Made by a program: the position numbers and the translations under genes | The notes under the pieces: model-generated | What the model saw: the letters and a program-made list of their open reading frames with translations, nothing else | What the model was told of the DNA's origin: nothing | Database searches by the model: none | Assembly (NCBI RefSeq): GCF_036924645.1 | Contig: NZ_JAZHRX010000001.1 | Location: 806,001-870,000, forward strand | Source of the DNA: Bradyrhizobium sp. AZCC 2176 | GTDB taxonomy: Bacteria > Pseudomonadota > Alphaproteobacteria > Rhizobiales > Xanthobacteraceae | Direction of reading: 5' to 3' | Length of the DNA stretch: 64,000 nucleotides | In this document: in pieces, positions 45,161 to 54,942 of the stretch | Numbering within the stretch: position 1 is the stretch's first letter | Layout: the number at the start of each line of letters is the position of its first letter

Positions 45161-45164
45161 GAAA

Positions 45165-47954
45165 ATGCCCCCGGCGATCCCGATCGCGACCTACCGCCTG
45201 CAATTGTCTGCGGATTTCGATTTCGACGCCGCCGCTGCCGTGGTGCCCTACCTGAAGGCGCTCGGCATCACCCATCTTTATGCCTCGCCCTTCATGCGCG
45301 CCCGCAAGGGCAGCGCGCACGGCTATGATGTCACCGACCACGCCCAGTTCAATCCGGAGCTCGGCGGCGAAGCCGGCTTCGAGCGGCTGAGCGCCGTGCT
45401 GCGGCAACACGATCTCGGGCTGATCCTCGACTTCGTGCCCAACCATGTCGGCGTGCACTACGACGATAATCCATGGTGGCTCGATGTGCTGGAATGGGGC
45501 CCCGCCTCGCCGCACGCAGCCTCCTTCGACATCGACTGGGAGCAGTTGCCATACCGCGCACGTGGCGGCGTGCTGTTGCCGATCATCGGCTCATCTTACG
45601 GCCAGGCATTGGAAAACGGCGAGATCGAACTGCGCTACAATTCCGCCGAAGGCAGCTTTTCGGCCTGGTATTTCGAGCATCGGCTGCCGATCGCGCCGGA
45701 ACGCTACGGCGAAATCCTGCGCATGATTCTCAAGGACGCGAGCGCGGAAGCGAGCGCGCCCGGCAAAGCCATGCTTGCGCTGGCCGCCAATTATCAGGGG
45801 CCGCGACGGCCCAACCGCAAGGAAGCGCCAGCCTTCAAAGCCGAACTGAAAGGCACTCCGGGAGCCGCCGAGATCATCGCGCGCGGGCTGGACGCCTATC
45901 GCGCCGGAGAGGATCGCGCCGCGCAGACACTGGCGCTGCACCATCTGCTCGAGCGCCAGCACTACAAGCTCGGTCACTGGCGGCTTGCCTCCAGCGACAT
46001 CAACTACCGGCGCTTCTTCGATATCAATACACTGGCGGGCTTGCGTATCGAGGACGCCGGCACGTTCGAGGCGATTCACCGGCTGGTTAAACGGCTCATT
46101 GCAGAAGGAAAGCTGGGGGGATTGCGGCTCGACCACATCGACGGCCTGCGCGATCCCGTCCAGTATTTCCAGCGCCTGCGCCGGCTGATCCGCGAAGCGC
46201 ATGGCGGCCGCAACCGGCCGTTCTACGTGGTGATCGAAAAAATTCTCGGCGAACACGAAAGGCTGCCGTCATTTGCCGGCGTTCACGGCACCACCGGCTA
46301 TGAGTGGATGAACGCCATCACCCATGTGCTGACCGACGGAAGCGGCCTGGAGCCACTCGACGAGATCTGGCGGCAGGTCAGCAACCAATCGCCAAAACTC
46401 GAACCGATCCTGCGGGACGCAAAACGCCGCGTGCTGGAAACGCTGCTGACCAGCGAGTTCACGGTGCTGACGCGCCTGCTGGCGCGGATCGCCAGCGGGC
46501 ATTACTCCACCCGCGACTATTCTGCCGACAGCCTGCGGCAGGCGCTCGAACTCTACGTGCTGCACTTTCCGGTCTACCGCAGCTACCTGACATCGTCGGG
46601 CCCATCCGCGCATGATCGCCAACTGATATCCGGGACAATCGAACGGGCACGCGCCGACTGGTTTGCCGCCGATGACGGCATTTTCGACTTCCTGCGCGAC
46701 GCGTTGACGATGGATCTGATCAAACCCGGGCGCGCGCACCACAGCGCGCCGCGCGTGCGACGTTTCGCGCTGAAGGTGCAGCAGTTCACCGGTCCCATGA
46801 TGGCGAAGTCGCTGGAGGACACGACCTTCTACCGCTACCACCGCCTGCTCGCCCTCAATGAAGTCGGCGGCGATCCGGCCGCAAAAGCGCTTTCGGCCGG
46901 CGATTTTCACCTGATGATGCAGGCCCGCGCCGCCGAGTGGCCGCATGGGATGACGGCCACTGCGACGCATGACACCAAGCGCGGCGAGGATGCGCGAGCA
47001 CGCATCATGGCACTTTCGGAAATTCCGGGCGAATGGACCAGCACGGTGGCCCGATGGAAGCTGCTCAACGCGCCGCATCTGCTCGTCGATGGTGATTTGC
47101 GCGCGCCGTCGGCGACATTCGAATACATGCTGTATCAGGCGCTGCTGGGGGCATGGCAGCCGGACGAGGCCTCGTTTGCTGAACGGATGCAGGAATATGC
47201 GCTGAAGGCCGCGCGCGAGGGCAAGCAGGAAACGAGCTGGCTCAATCCCCACACGGCCTATGAGGAGGGCGTAAAAGACTTCATCGCCAAAATCCTCGAT
47301 CCTGCTCTCTCAGGGGAATTCTTGAACTCCCTGCAAACGTTGGCGCAGCGGCTGTCACTGCTGGGCGGCTTGAATTCGCTCAGTCAGGTCACGCTGAAGG
47401 CCATGATGCCGGGCGTGCCGGATTTCTATCAAGGCACGGAGCTTTGGGATTATTCACTGGTCGATCCCGACAACCGGCGGCGGGTCGACTTTGCCGAACG
47501 CGCAGGGCGGCTCGACGCGCTGGAGAAGCCGGATTGGAATCGGCTGATCGAGAAGTGGCCGAGCGGTCATCTGAAGCTGGCCTGGACGCGACACCTGCTC
47601 CAGCTTCGAACCGAAAGCGCCGATTTATTCACGAACGGCGACTACGAGCCTTTGCCAGTGAGCGGACCGCAGCACGATCATTTCATCGCGTTCGCCCGAC
47701 GGCGCGGCCGCGAGGCTGCGATAACCGTGGTTACGCGTTGGTTTGCGCCGTTGACCGACGGCGGCAGACACTGGCCTGGACCGGAGAATTATGACGCCGC
47801 ACTCAACGTCGGCGGCTATGCGGTGGAGGGTTTTGCCGACGCCGATGCCACGCAGTTGCGGCTGTCGGATCTGCTGGCGCATCTGCCGGTCGCCGTGCTG
47901 AAAGCCAGGTTCAACGGCGCGACAACGCAGGCACGAAAGCGCAACCGTACCTAA
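45165..47954 (+). CDS. treY: malto-oligosyltrehalose synthase
   Basis: A 929-residue GH13 enzyme that turns the reducing end of maltodextrins into a trehalosyl unit. Markers are IATYRLQLSADFDFDAA, YASPFMRARKGSAHGYDVTD, DFVPNHVG, GGLRLDHIDGLRDP (nucleophile), YVVIEKILGEHERLP (acid) and TATHDTKRGEDARAR. It starts four bases after treZ and ends the operon treS-glgB-glgX-treZ-treY. A PHA-system gene converges from the right, only three bases away. Confidence 0.96.
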   Translation: MPPAIPIATYRLQLSADFDFDAAAAVVPYLKALGITHLYASPFMRARKGSAHGYDVTDHAQFNPELGGEAGFERLSAVLRQHDLGLILDFVPNHVGVHYDDNPWWLDVLEWGPASPHAASFDIDWEQLPYRARGGVLLPIIGSSYGQALENGEIELRYNSAEGSFSAWYFEHRLPIAPERYGEILRMILKDASAEASAPGKAMLALAANYQGPRRPNRKEAPAFKAELKGTPGAAEIIARGLDAYRAGEDRAAQTLALHHLLERQHYKLGHWRLASSDINYRRFFDINTLAGLRIEDAGTFEAIHRLVKRLIAEGKLGGLRLDHIDGLRDPVQYFQRLRRLIREAHGGRNRPFYVVIEKILGEHERLPSFAGVHGTTGYEWMNAITHVLTDGSGLEPLDEIWRQVSNQSPKLEPILRDAKRRVLETLLTSEFTVLTRLLARIASGHYSTRDYSADSLRQALELYVLHFPVYRSYLTSSGPSAHDRQLISGTIERARADWFAADDGIFDFLRDALTMDLIKPGRAHHSAPRVRRFALKVQQFTGPMMAKSLEDTTFYRYHRLLALNEVGGDPAAKALSAGDFHLMMQARAAEWPHGMTATATHDTKRGEDARARIMALSEIPGEWTSTVARWKLLNAPHLLVDGDLRAPSATFEYMLYQALLGAWQPDEASFAERMQEYALKAAREGKQETSWLNPHTAYEEGVKDFIAKILDPALSGEFLNSLQTLAQRLSLLGGLNSLSQVTLKAMMPGVPDFYQGTELWDYSLVDPDNRRRVDFAERAGRLDALEKPDWNRLIEKWPSGHLKLAWTRHLLQLRTESADLFTNGDYEPLPVSGPQHDHFIAFARRRGREAAITVVTRWFAPLTDGGRHWPGPENYDAALNVGGYAVEGFADADATQLRLSDLLAHLPVAVLKARFNGATTQARKRNRT

Positions 47955-47957
47955 GCG

Positions 47958-48269
47958 TCAACTTTTCTTGGTTAGCAACAGCTTGCCGCGGTTCTGGATC
48001 GCGGCCTGGGCCACCTCGGCAAAGCGCTGCAACAGCCATGGCAGCACGACTTCTACCTGCACATGATCTTCCGCAACATCGACATGGCCGGCGGCGGCCT
48101 GCCCGAGGGCGCGAACGCGGAAGATCATGCGGTTGTCTTCCCATCGCTCCTCATCGACGCTCAGCACCGGCACGCTGGAAGCGGCGCGCGAAAGCCCGGT
48201 CTTCAGGCGGCGCATGGCCTCGTCGCGTCCCAGACTATGCGGAATGGAAACTACCAGCGGCTTAGTCAT
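47958..48269 (-). CDS. polyhydroxyalkanoic acid system family protein
   Basis: A 103-residue cytoplasmic protein. The opening MTKPLVVSIPHSLGRDEAMR and the central RVRALGQAAAGHVDVAEDHV followed by EVVLPWLLQRFA match the PHA_gran_rgn family (polyhydroxyalkanoic acid system proteins), small proteins associated with PHA granule loci. Its exact role is unknown. It is monocistronic and convergent with treY. Confidence 0.85.
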   Translation of the reverse strand: MTKPLVVSIPHSLGRDEAMRRLKTGLSRAASSVPVLSVDEERWEDNRMIFRVRALGQAAAGHVDVAEDHVQVEVVLPWLLQRFAEVAQAAIQNRGKLLLTKKS

Positions 48270-48354
48270 CGCAAAAATCCTCTCCTCAACTTAAGCGTAT
48301 GTAACTACACACGGTTCGAAGGGAAGAGGCGCAGGGACCGTCGCGACGCAATAA

Positions 48355-48379
48355 GGAACTTTGATGAATCCGATTTGTT
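48355..48379 (+). promoter_or_regulatory. EcfG-like promoter before the DUF3309 gene, one mismatch
   Basis: GGAAC at 48355-48359 is followed after 16 bases by TGTT (48376-48379), one change from CGTT. A start near 48387 would leave a leader of about 50 bases before the ATG at 48436. DUF3309 genes are often stress induced, which fits. Confidence 0.35.
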
Positions 48380-48435
48380 GTTCCTGTCACAGGGCAGAAC
48401 AAACAAGAGGGCCCTACCGGGCTGAGGAGAGACTC

Positions 48436-48600
48436 ATGTCAATCGGCACCATCATCCTGATCATTCTCGTCATCGCCCTGCTGGGCGGTTTCAGCGGCAT
48501 CGGCGGCGGACCGTTCTATGGCACCGGCTACTACGGCGGCGGTGGGCTGGGCCTGGTGATCGTGATCCTGCTGATCCTGCTGCTGCTCGGAAAGCTTTGA
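48436..48600 (+). CDS. DUF3309 family small membrane protein
   Basis: A 54-residue peptide with two hydrophobic segments (TIILIILVIALLGGF and LGLVIVILLILLLLG) joined by a glycine/tyrosine-rich loop (GGGPFYGTGYYGGGG). This is the DUF3309 layout, of unknown function and probably in the inner membrane. The start has GAGGAGA seven bases upstream. It is followed by a terminator-like hairpin. Confidence 0.9.
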   Translation: MSIGTIILIILVIALLGGFSGIGGGPFYGTGYYGGGGLGLVIVILLILLLLGKL

Positions 48601-48610
48601 GCGGAATCGC

Positions 48611-48652
48611 AAGGTGGGCAAAGGCGCGCTTGCGCCGCGCCCACCTTTTCTT
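48611..48652 (+). terminator. hairpin with T-run, probable terminator
   Basis: AAGGTGGGC (48611-48619) pairs with GCCCACCTT (48639-48647), with an inner GGCGC/GCGCC pairing, and TTTTCTT follows. It is also a copy of a GTGGGC...GCCCAC repeat common in Bradyrhizobium. It follows the DUF3309 gene by ten bases and faces the end of ligD. Confidence 0.7.
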
Positions 48653-48724
48653 ACGCGATCAAAGACGTTGGCATGCTTCCGCCTTCGCTCGTTAAGCTAC
48701 GGCGGACAAGTCGCTTTGCCTACC

Positions 48725-51403
48725 TTATTTTCCAGCGAGCTTTTTCATCGCCGCCTTGATCGACGCTCCGGCGTCATCGTAGCCGTCCCACGCCTTGGTC
48801 TTTGCCAGCAGCGAAGGCACGGTGCGAACCGTGTACTTCTTCGGATCGAGATCGCCGCGCACCTGCGTCCAAGTCACAGGCATCGAGACAGTAGCGCCGC
48901 CGCGCGCACGCGGCGACAGCACGGCGACCGCCGTCGACATCCGGTCGTTGCGAAGATAGTCGAGGAAGATTTTTCCCTTGCGCAGCTTCTTCGACATGTT
49001 GAGCAGGTAGCGCTCGGGGTCATCATTGGCCATCCACTGGCAGATGCCTTGCGCGAAGGCCTTGGCTTCCTTCCAAGTGACCTTGTCCCTTGCGCCGTAG
49101 AGCAGTGGCGCCACCACGTGCAGGCCCTTGCCGCCGGTGGTCTTGCAGAAGCTTTCGAGGCCAACGGCCGTCAACCGCTCACGCATGTCCTTTGCTGCTT
49201 CGATCACTTCGGAGAATTCGACCTCCGGCGCGGGGTCGAGATCGAACACCAGCCGGCCCGGCGTGTCATAGGCATCGGGTGCACAATTCCAGGGATGCAG
49301 CTCCAGCCCGCCGATCTGCGCCACCGCGGCCAACCCCTCGATCCGGTCGATCTGCAGATAGGGTTTGCGGTCGCCCGAAACCTTGGCCAGTTCGAACAGG
49401 TTGGACGCGCCTTGCATGGCGTGGCGCTGGAAGAATTTTTCGCCGTGGATGCCATCGGGCGCGCGAACGATCGAGCATGGACGGCCCTTGAGGTGGCCAA
49501 TCATCCATTCGCCGACCGCCTCGAAATATTGTGCAAGATCGAGCTTGGTGACGGCCTCGCCGTCACCGGCATCAGGCCATAGCTCCTTGTCGGGCTTGGA
49601 GATCACGACGCCCATGACTTCGCCGGTCTTCTTGTTCGTGGCTGGCTTTGCCCGGGTCGCTGCTGCCTTGCCCTTGCCCCCAGCCGGCTTGGGCTGTGCG
49701 ACCTCGGCCTTGGACGGTGTTTCGGCCTCCACCTCTTCGGCCGGCTTGTCCTGCCGCAGACCCTTGAACGCGGCCTGGCGGATATTTCCATCCGCCGTAA
49801 AGCCCGCGAATTCGATCTCGGCGACCAGTTCGGGTTTCAGCCAATGCACATCTCGGGTCTTCTTCGGCGCGTTCTTGCCGCCAAACGGGCTCTTGTCGGA
49901 GGCTGCTGCCTTCAGCGCCGGCATGATGCGGCGGACCTTGTCTTGCCCGAAGCCGGTGCCCACGATGCCGACAAAGGCGAGATGGTCGCCGCGATAGACG
50001 CCCGCCATCAGCGAGCGGAATTTGCCGTTGGTGGTCTTCCAGCCACCCAGCACCACCTCATGCCCGGCCCGGCACTTTGTCTTGGTCCAGATCTCCGTAC
50101 GCCCCGAGCGGTAGGGCGCGTCGAGCTTCTTGGAGACAACCCCTTCCAGTTCGAGCTTGCATGCCGACTGCAGCACGGCATCGCCGCCGCTTTCGAAATG
50201 CTCGACATAGCGGATCTGCTTTCCCTTGCCCTTGCGCGCTTCCAGGAGCTGCTTCAGCCGCGCCTTGCGCTCGCCGAGCGGCAGGCCGCGAAGATCTTCG
50301 CCCCCGGCGAACAGCAGGTCGAATGCATAGAAGATCAGGCTCTCGCTGTCGCCGTCCGATAGTGCCGCCTGCAGGGTGGAGAAGTTGGGCGCGCCGTTGT
50401 GATCGAGCGCGACGATCTCGCCGTCGATCAGCACGTCCGGAAGCGACTTCGCCTCGTTGGCGATCGCCTTGAACTTGTCGGTCCAGTCGAGCCCCTTGCG
50501 CGTGTTGAGTACGGCATCGCCGTCCTCAACCCGCAACTGCACGCGATAGCCGTCGAACTTGATCTCGTGGCACCATCCCTCCCCGCCGGGCGGGCGCCCG
50601 ACCACCGTGCAGAGTTGCGGCGCGACGAAATCCGGCATCGCCGCGACCTTCCTCGGCTTTGCTGCTGGCGCCGGTGTGCGCGTCTTGGTCTCCGGGGTGG
50701 CTCGCAGTGCCACGGTCTTCCTGCTGGCGCGCGCCTCGGCGGCATCGCCACGATTCGACTGCCAGACCGCGTCGGCCTTTGTTTTGCTCGCCAGCATGAA
50801 CGGTGTTGGCGCCTTGCCCTTGCCTTGCGCGATCTGCACCATGGTTCGCCCCGAGGCCACGGAGCGATCCTCCTCCAGGAGGTCGTTGGCCTCGCCTTCT
50901 TTGGCGTACTCGTCGCGGTGCTTGATCAGGAGCCAGTTGGTGCGCTTGCCGCCGTAGCGGTCGCCCTTCATCCGCACCAGAACCCAGCTTCCCTGCAGCT
51001 TGTCGCCCTGCAACGTGAATTTCAGGTCGCCCTTCTTGAAGCCGCGCTCGGGATCGTCGGACTCCCAATAGCCGCGATCCCACAGCATGACGGTGCCGCC
51101 GCCATACTGGTCTTCGGGAATGGTGCCTTCGAAATCGCCATAATCGAGCGGATGGTCCTCAACTTCGACCGCCAGCCGCTTGTCATGCGGATCGAGCGAT
51201 GGCCCCTTGGTGACCGCCCAGGATTTGAAGACGCCATCGAACTCCAGCCGGAAATCGTAGTGCAGCCGGCTCGCGTCGTGCTTTTGAACGATGAATCGCC
51301 GCTGCCTTGCCGGCGCGACCTTGACCTCGCCGGAGGGCTCCGTCGTCTTGCCGAAGTCGCGCTTCTTCCGGTACGTGCTGAGTTTCTTCAACGCCACGGC
51401 CAA
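48725..51403 (-). CDS. ligD: ATP-dependent DNA ligase D
   Basis: An 892-residue multidomain enzyme of bacterial non-homologous end joining. The order is 3'-phosphoesterase (about 20-180: [34 protein letters not shown]), ligase (about 260-560, nucleotidyl Lys282 in HEIKFDGYR) and polymerase/primase (about 615-880, FDLDPAPEV with the metal aspartates, [11 protein letters not shown]). A Lys/Ala-rich linker near 575-600 joins the last two. It works with Ku, encoded divergently 95 bases away. All three activities look intact. Confidence 0.96.
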   Translation of the reverse strand: MAVALKKLSTYRKKRDFGKTTEPSGEVKVAPARQRRFIVQKHDASRLHYDFRLEFDGVFKSWAVTKGPSLDPHDKRLAVEVEDHPLDYGDFEGTIPEDQYGGGTVMLWDRGYWESDDPERGFKKGDLKFTLQGDKLQGSWVLVRMKGDRYGGKRTNWLLIKHRDEYAKEGEANDLLEEDRSVASGRTMVQIAQGKGKAPTPFMLASKTKADAVWQSNRGDAAEARASRKTVALRATPETKTRTPAPAAKPRKVAAMPDFVAPQLCTVVGRPPGGEGWCHEIKFDGYRVQLRVEDGDAVLNTRKGLDWTDKFKAIANEAKSLPDVLIDGEIVALDHNGAPNFSTLQAALSDGDSESLIFYAFDLLFAGGEDLRGLPLGERKARLKQLLEARKGKGKQIRYVEHFESGGDAVLQSACKLELEGVVSKKLDAPYRSGRTEIWTKTKCRAGHEVVLGGWKTTNGKFRSLMAGVYRGDHLAFVGIVGTGFGQDKVRRIMPALKAAASDKSPFGGKNAPKKTRDVHWLKPELVAEIEFAGFTADGNIRQAAFKGLRQDKPAEEVEAETPSKAEVAQPKPAGGKGKAAATRAKPATNKKTGEVMGVVISKPDKELWPDAGDGEAVTKLDLAQYFEAVGEWMIGHLKGRPCSIVRAPDGIHGEKFFQRHAMQGASNLFELAKVSGDRKPYLQIDRIEGLAAVAQIGGLELHPWNCAPDAYDTPGRLVFDLDPAPEVEFSEVIEAAKDMRERLTAVGLESFCKTTGGKGLHVVAPLLYGARDKVTWKEAKAFAQGICQWMANDDPERYLLNMSKKLRKGKIFLDYLRNDRMSTAVAVLSPRARGGATVSMPVTWTQVRGDLDPKKYTVRTVPSLLAKTKAWDGYDDAGASIKAAMKKLAGK

Positions 51404-51439
51404 ACCTCAATCAACACCCGCGCCCCTGCGGCAGTGCCC

Positions 51440-51464
51440 GGAACGAAAACCCATACTAGCCGTT
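51440..51464 (+). promoter_or_regulatory. EcfG general-stress promoter before ku, exact consensus
   Basis: GGAAC (51440-51444), 16 bases, then CGTT (51461-51464): an exact match. A start near 51471 leaves a leader of about 28 bases containing the GGAG before the ku ATG at 51499. This would make Ku a general-stress protein. Confidence 0.7.
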
Positions 51465-51472
51465 GAAGTTCC
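51448..51472 (-). promoter_or_regulatory. EcfG-like promoter before ligD, one mismatch
   Basis: On the minus strand GGAAC (51468-51472), 16 bases, then GGTT (51448-51451), one change from CGTT. It overlaps the ku promoter on the other strand almost completely, so the two would compete for the same polymerase footprint. A start near 51441 suits the ligD ATG at 51403. Confidence 0.4.
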
Positions 51473-51498
51473 TAAACCCAACTATGCCGGAGATTGCA

Positions 51499-52380
51499 AT
51501 GCCCCCCCGCGCCTATTGGAAAGGCACGTTAAAACTCTCCCTGGTGTCATGTCCGGTGGTGCTGTATCCGGCCTCGACATCGGTCGAGAAAACCCGCTTT
51601 CACATGATCAACAGAGAGACCGGCAACCGGCTGAAGCAACAGATGATCGACGCCGAGACCGGCGACGTCGTCGAGAGCGACCAGAAGGGCCGCGGCTATG
51701 AGCTAAAAAAGGGCCAGTATGTCGAGATCGAAAAGGAGGAACTCGAAGCTGTCCAGATCGAGAGCAATCACACCATCGAGATCGACAGTTTCGTGCCGAG
51801 GGAAGAAATCGACAAGCGATATTATAACCATCCCTATTACGTCGCCCCCGACGGCAAGGCGGCGGTGGACGCCTTCGCCGTGATCCGCGACGCCATGAAG
51901 GATGAGGACCGGGTCGCGCTGGCGCGCATCGTGCTGACCAACCGCGAGCACGTCATGGCGATCGAGCCGCTCGGCAAGGGCCTGCTCGGCACCACGCTGC
52001 GATATCCTTACGAACTGCGCGACGAGGAGGACTATTTCGACGGCATCAAGACGCCCAGGATCACCAAGGACATGGTCGAACTCGCCGGCCATATCCTGCA
52101 TACCAAGGCCGCGCATTTCGATCCGTCGAAATTCAAGGACGAATACGAAGACGCGCTGAGGGCGCTGGTGCGCCGGAAAGCCTCCGGCAAGCCGGTCAAG
52201 GTCGCTGAGCGCGAGGAGAAGCCCGACAACGTCATCAACCTGATGGACGCGCTCAAGGCGAGCCTTAAGGGCAAGTCGGCGAAACGGCGGGCGCATGCCT
52301 CGACCGCGCGGCGAGCACCGGCACGCCGGACGGCAAAAAGGGCGCACCGCTCCGCGGCCAGGCATCGCAAGGCAAGCTGA
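51499..52380 (+). CDS. ku: Ku end-binding protein
   Basis: A 293-residue homodimeric ring protein that binds DNA ends and recruits LigD. Family blocks are PRAYWKGTLKLSLVSCPV, RFHMINRETGNRL, VESDQKGRGYELKKGQYV, DKRYYNHPYYV and KTPRITKDMVELA. The start at 51499 has GGAG seven bases upstream; earlier in-frame ATGs lack a site. After about residue 250 there is a Lys/Arg/Ala-rich tail, typical of rhizobial and mycobacterial Ku, which may aid DNA binding. Confidence 0.96.
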   Translation: MPPRAYWKGTLKLSLVSCPVVLYPASTSVEKTRFHMINRETGNRLKQQMIDAETGDVVESDQKGRGYELKKGQYVEIEKEELEAVQIESNHTIEIDSFVPREEIDKRYYNHPYYVAPDGKAAVDAFAVIRDAMKDEDRVALARIVLTNREHVMAIEPLGKGLLGTTLRYPYELRDEEDYFDGIKTPRITKDMVELAGHILHTKAAHFDPSKFKDEYEDALRALVRRKASGKPVKVAEREEKPDNVINLMDALKASLKGKSAKRRAHASTARRAPARRTAKRAHRSAARHRKAS

Positions 52381-52502
52381 CGACTCTTGGGCCGCCGCCA
52401 CGCCGCCAGTCCACTCCCGCTTGCATTGATGGCCGCCGGAAGGCATTTTCCCCTGAGAACCTGACGCCACGACAATAATGGCGCTGGACCGGGGAGGATT
52501 TG

Positions 52503-54110
52503 ATGGCATTAACGAAGTCGCACGTCGCAGGCCCGACGACGCCTGCGGTGCGGGAGATGACGTTCGGCGACCTCTTGCGCAAGGCGGCTGAGGCGGCGCC
52601 CGATCGCTTGGCCCTGATTGCAGGCGTGCCTGATCCGAAGCTGCGCCGTCAATGGACCTACGCGCAATTCTATCATGAAGCCCAGCGGACCGCCCGCGCG
52701 CTGCTGTCGCGCTTTCGGCCGGGCGAGCGCATTGCCGTCTGGGCACAGAACCTCCCGGAATGGGTGATGCTCGAATTCGGCGCCGGCATGGCGGGCATGA
52801 TCCTCGTCACCGTGAACCCGGCCTTTCGCGCCCGAGAGCTCGAATATGTGTTGAAGCAGTCGCGCTCGGCCGGAATCTTCGTCGTCGACGGTTTTCGCGG
52901 CAATCCGATGCTGGAGACGGTGCAGGCGGTGGCGCCGAACTGCCCCGAACTGCGCGAGATCATCTGTTTCGACGACTGGAATGCGTTCATCGCCGCGGGC
53001 GATGACGAGCACATCAAACTGCCGGCCGTCAGTCCCGACGATCCCGTCATGATCCAGTACACCTCGGGCACCACGGGCTTTCCGAAGGGCGCCCTGCTCC
53101 GTCATCGCGGACTTCTCAACAACGGCGCCGATACCGCCGACCGGATGGGCGTCGATGCCGGCGACGTCTTCATCACCACGATGCCGCTGTTTCACACCGG
53201 CGGCTGCGTCTGCTGCGTGATCGGCGCGGTATCGAAAGCCTCGACCCAGGTGCTGGTCGAAGCGTTCGAGCCCGGGCTGGTGCTGGAAATGCTCGGAACC
53301 TATCGCGGCAATGCGATGCTGGGCGTTCCCACGATGCTGGTCGCGATGCTGGAGCATCCGACATTCGCGGCGACCGACCTCTCCTCGGTCAAGGCGATCT
53401 GCTCGGGCGGCTCGACGGTGCCGGCCGCGCTGGTGCGGCTATTGGAAGAAAAGCTCGGCGCGCCGTTCACGATTGTTTTCGGACAGACCGAATGCTCCCC
53501 GGTCGCGGCGCAAACCCGCACCACCGACAGCGTCGAGGACAAGGCCAATACGATCGGCCTGCCGCTTCCGAACATGGAAACAAAGATCATCGACCCCGCG
53601 ACCGGCGAGACCGTTCCGGTGGGCACGATCGGCGAGTTCTGCACCCGTGGCTACCACGTAATGCTCGGTTACTTTGAAATGCCGGATGCGACCGCAGCCG
53701 CGATCGATGCGGACGGCTGGCTGCATACCGGCGATCTCTGCGCGATGGACGCGCGCGGCTATTGCACGGTGGAGGGCCGCCTCAAGGACATGATCATCCG
53801 CGGCGGCGAGAACATCTATCCGCGCGAGCTGGAGGAGCTCTTGTTCAAACATCCGAAGGTCGGCGAAGTCGCCGTGATCGGCATTCCCCACGAGAAGTGG
53901 GGCGAAGAGGTCGCGGCCTTCATCCGCCCGGCGCCCGGCGCAACAATCGAAAAGGAAGAACTGATCGACTACATGCGCGCCTCGCTCGCCCCGCACAAGA
54001 CGCCGAAGCACTGGTTTGTCGTGGACGCGTTCCCGCTGACGGGATCAGGCAAGATCCAGAAGTTCAAGCTGCGCGAAGCCTGGAGCAAAGGTGAGATGGC
54101 GGCGATCTAG
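52503..54110 (+). CDS. AMP-binding acyl-CoA synthetase
   Basis: A 535-residue ANL-superfamily ligase activating a carboxylic acid to its CoA thioester through an acyl-adenylate. The P-loop is YTSGTTGFPKGALLRH, followed by FGQTECSP, GYFEMPDATAAAIDADGWLHTGDL, RLKDMIIRGGENIYPRELE and the catalytic Lys near the end (TGSGKIQKFKL). It resembles medium/long-chain fatty acyl-CoA ligases; the substrate is not known. GGGGAGGA precedes the ATG. It is a single gene. Confidence 0.92.
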   Translation: MALTKSHVAGPTTPAVREMTFGDLLRKAAEAAPDRLALIAGVPDPKLRRQWTYAQFYHEAQRTARALLSRFRPGERIAVWAQNLPEWVMLEFGAGMAGMILVTVNPAFRARELEYVLKQSRSAGIFVVDGFRGNPMLETVQAVAPNCPELREIICFDDWNAFIAAGDDEHIKLPAVSPDDPVMIQYTSGTTGFPKGALLRHRGLLNNGADTADRMGVDAGDVFITTMPLFHTGGCVCCVIGAVSKASTQVLVEAFEPGLVLEMLGTYRGNAMLGVPTMLVAMLEHPTFAATDLSSVKAICSGGSTVPAALVRLLEEKLGAPFTIVFGQTECSPVAAQTRTTDSVEDKANTIGLPLPNMETKIIDPATGETVPVGTIGEFCTRGYHVMLGYFEMPDATAAAIDADGWLHTGDLCAMDARGYCTVEGRLKDMIIRGGENIYPRELEELLFKHPKVGEVAVIGIPHEKWGEEVAAFIRPAPGATIEKEELIDYMRASLAPHKTPKHWFVVDAFPLTGSGKIQKFKLREAWSKGEMAAI

Positions 54111-54117
54111 GTCGCCG

Positions 54118-54723
54118 CTAACCCTTGAATGTCGGCTGCCGTGGATGAATGCAGTCCTTGAAGTCCGCAAAGCCCTTCCACGCCGGCTCCGGCGCGGCCT
54201 GTCCGGCGGCGGGTACGTACATCGACGGTTCGATCGAACTCATCGTCGGAATATAGCGCGGACAATTCGGAAAGATCGCCCGCGCGGTGACACGAACGAC
54301 AAGCTGCGCGCCGACGGTCTCCGCAAGCAGCGGATCGCGGTCACTCACGCGTGCGCTGCCGTTGACCCGCAGACGCCGTGGCTTGTCATGCATGGCGATG
54401 AAGAGCAAGCCGACATCGGCATTGGCGACGATGTTGCCGAGACTCTTGAACATGCCGTTGCCGTCATAGTCGGGGAATGCGATCTCGGAAGGTCCGGTGA
54501 TGCGCACAAAGCCCGGTGCCCCGCCCTTGAACGAGCAATCGGGCCGCCCCTCGGCGTCGGCCGTCGCCAGGAAAAAGTAAGGAAGGCCTTCGATGAACTG
54601 CTTGTCGTCAGCCGAAAATTCCTTGCGCATCAACTTCTCTTCCAGCCGGTCCGAAATCCGGCGGCTGTCGAACTGATCCTGCAATTGCCGGTTGCCTTCG
54701 TGATACATGACGCTCTCAGCCAT
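54118..54723 (-). CDS. pyridoxamine 5'-phosphate oxidase family protein
   Basis: A 201-residue split-barrel flavin-binding protein. It has FIEGLPYFFLATADAEGRPD, GFVRITGPSEIAFPDYDGNG and HDKPRRLRVNGSARVSD, which are the usual FMN-barrel blocks; a helical N-terminus with RRISDRLEEKL precedes. The family includes oxidases, reductases and flavin or haem sensors, so the activity is not known. AGGAGGA stands before the ATG. It converges with the acyl-CoA synthetase gene. Confidence 0.85.
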   Translation of the reverse strand: MAESVMYHEGNRQLQDQFDSRRISDRLEEKLMRKEFSADDKQFIEGLPYFFLATADAEGRPDCSFKGGAPGFVRITGPSEIAFPDYDGNGMFKSLGNIVANADVGLLFIAMHDKPRRLRVNGSARVSDRDPLLAETVGAQLVVRVTARAIFPNCPRYIPTMSSIEPSMYVPAAGQAAPEPAWKGFADFKDCIHPRQPTFKG

Positions 54724-54942
54724 GGCCGTGCTTCCTCCTGCCTGAGTTTCCTGCGCGCGAGCTCAGTCTGGATCAAACTGCACGATTGAGCATACCACTT
54801 TACGGTTGCAGCGCGTGCGGCAAGCTGACCCGCACGCTCGATGGCAAACCGGCGCATGAGGAGCTATTGGCTCTGGCTGCCGCGGCCGTCGGGAAAGTAA
54901 CGTCAGAATTGAAAGATGGTTTCGGCGAGAGGCGGCCGCCTC

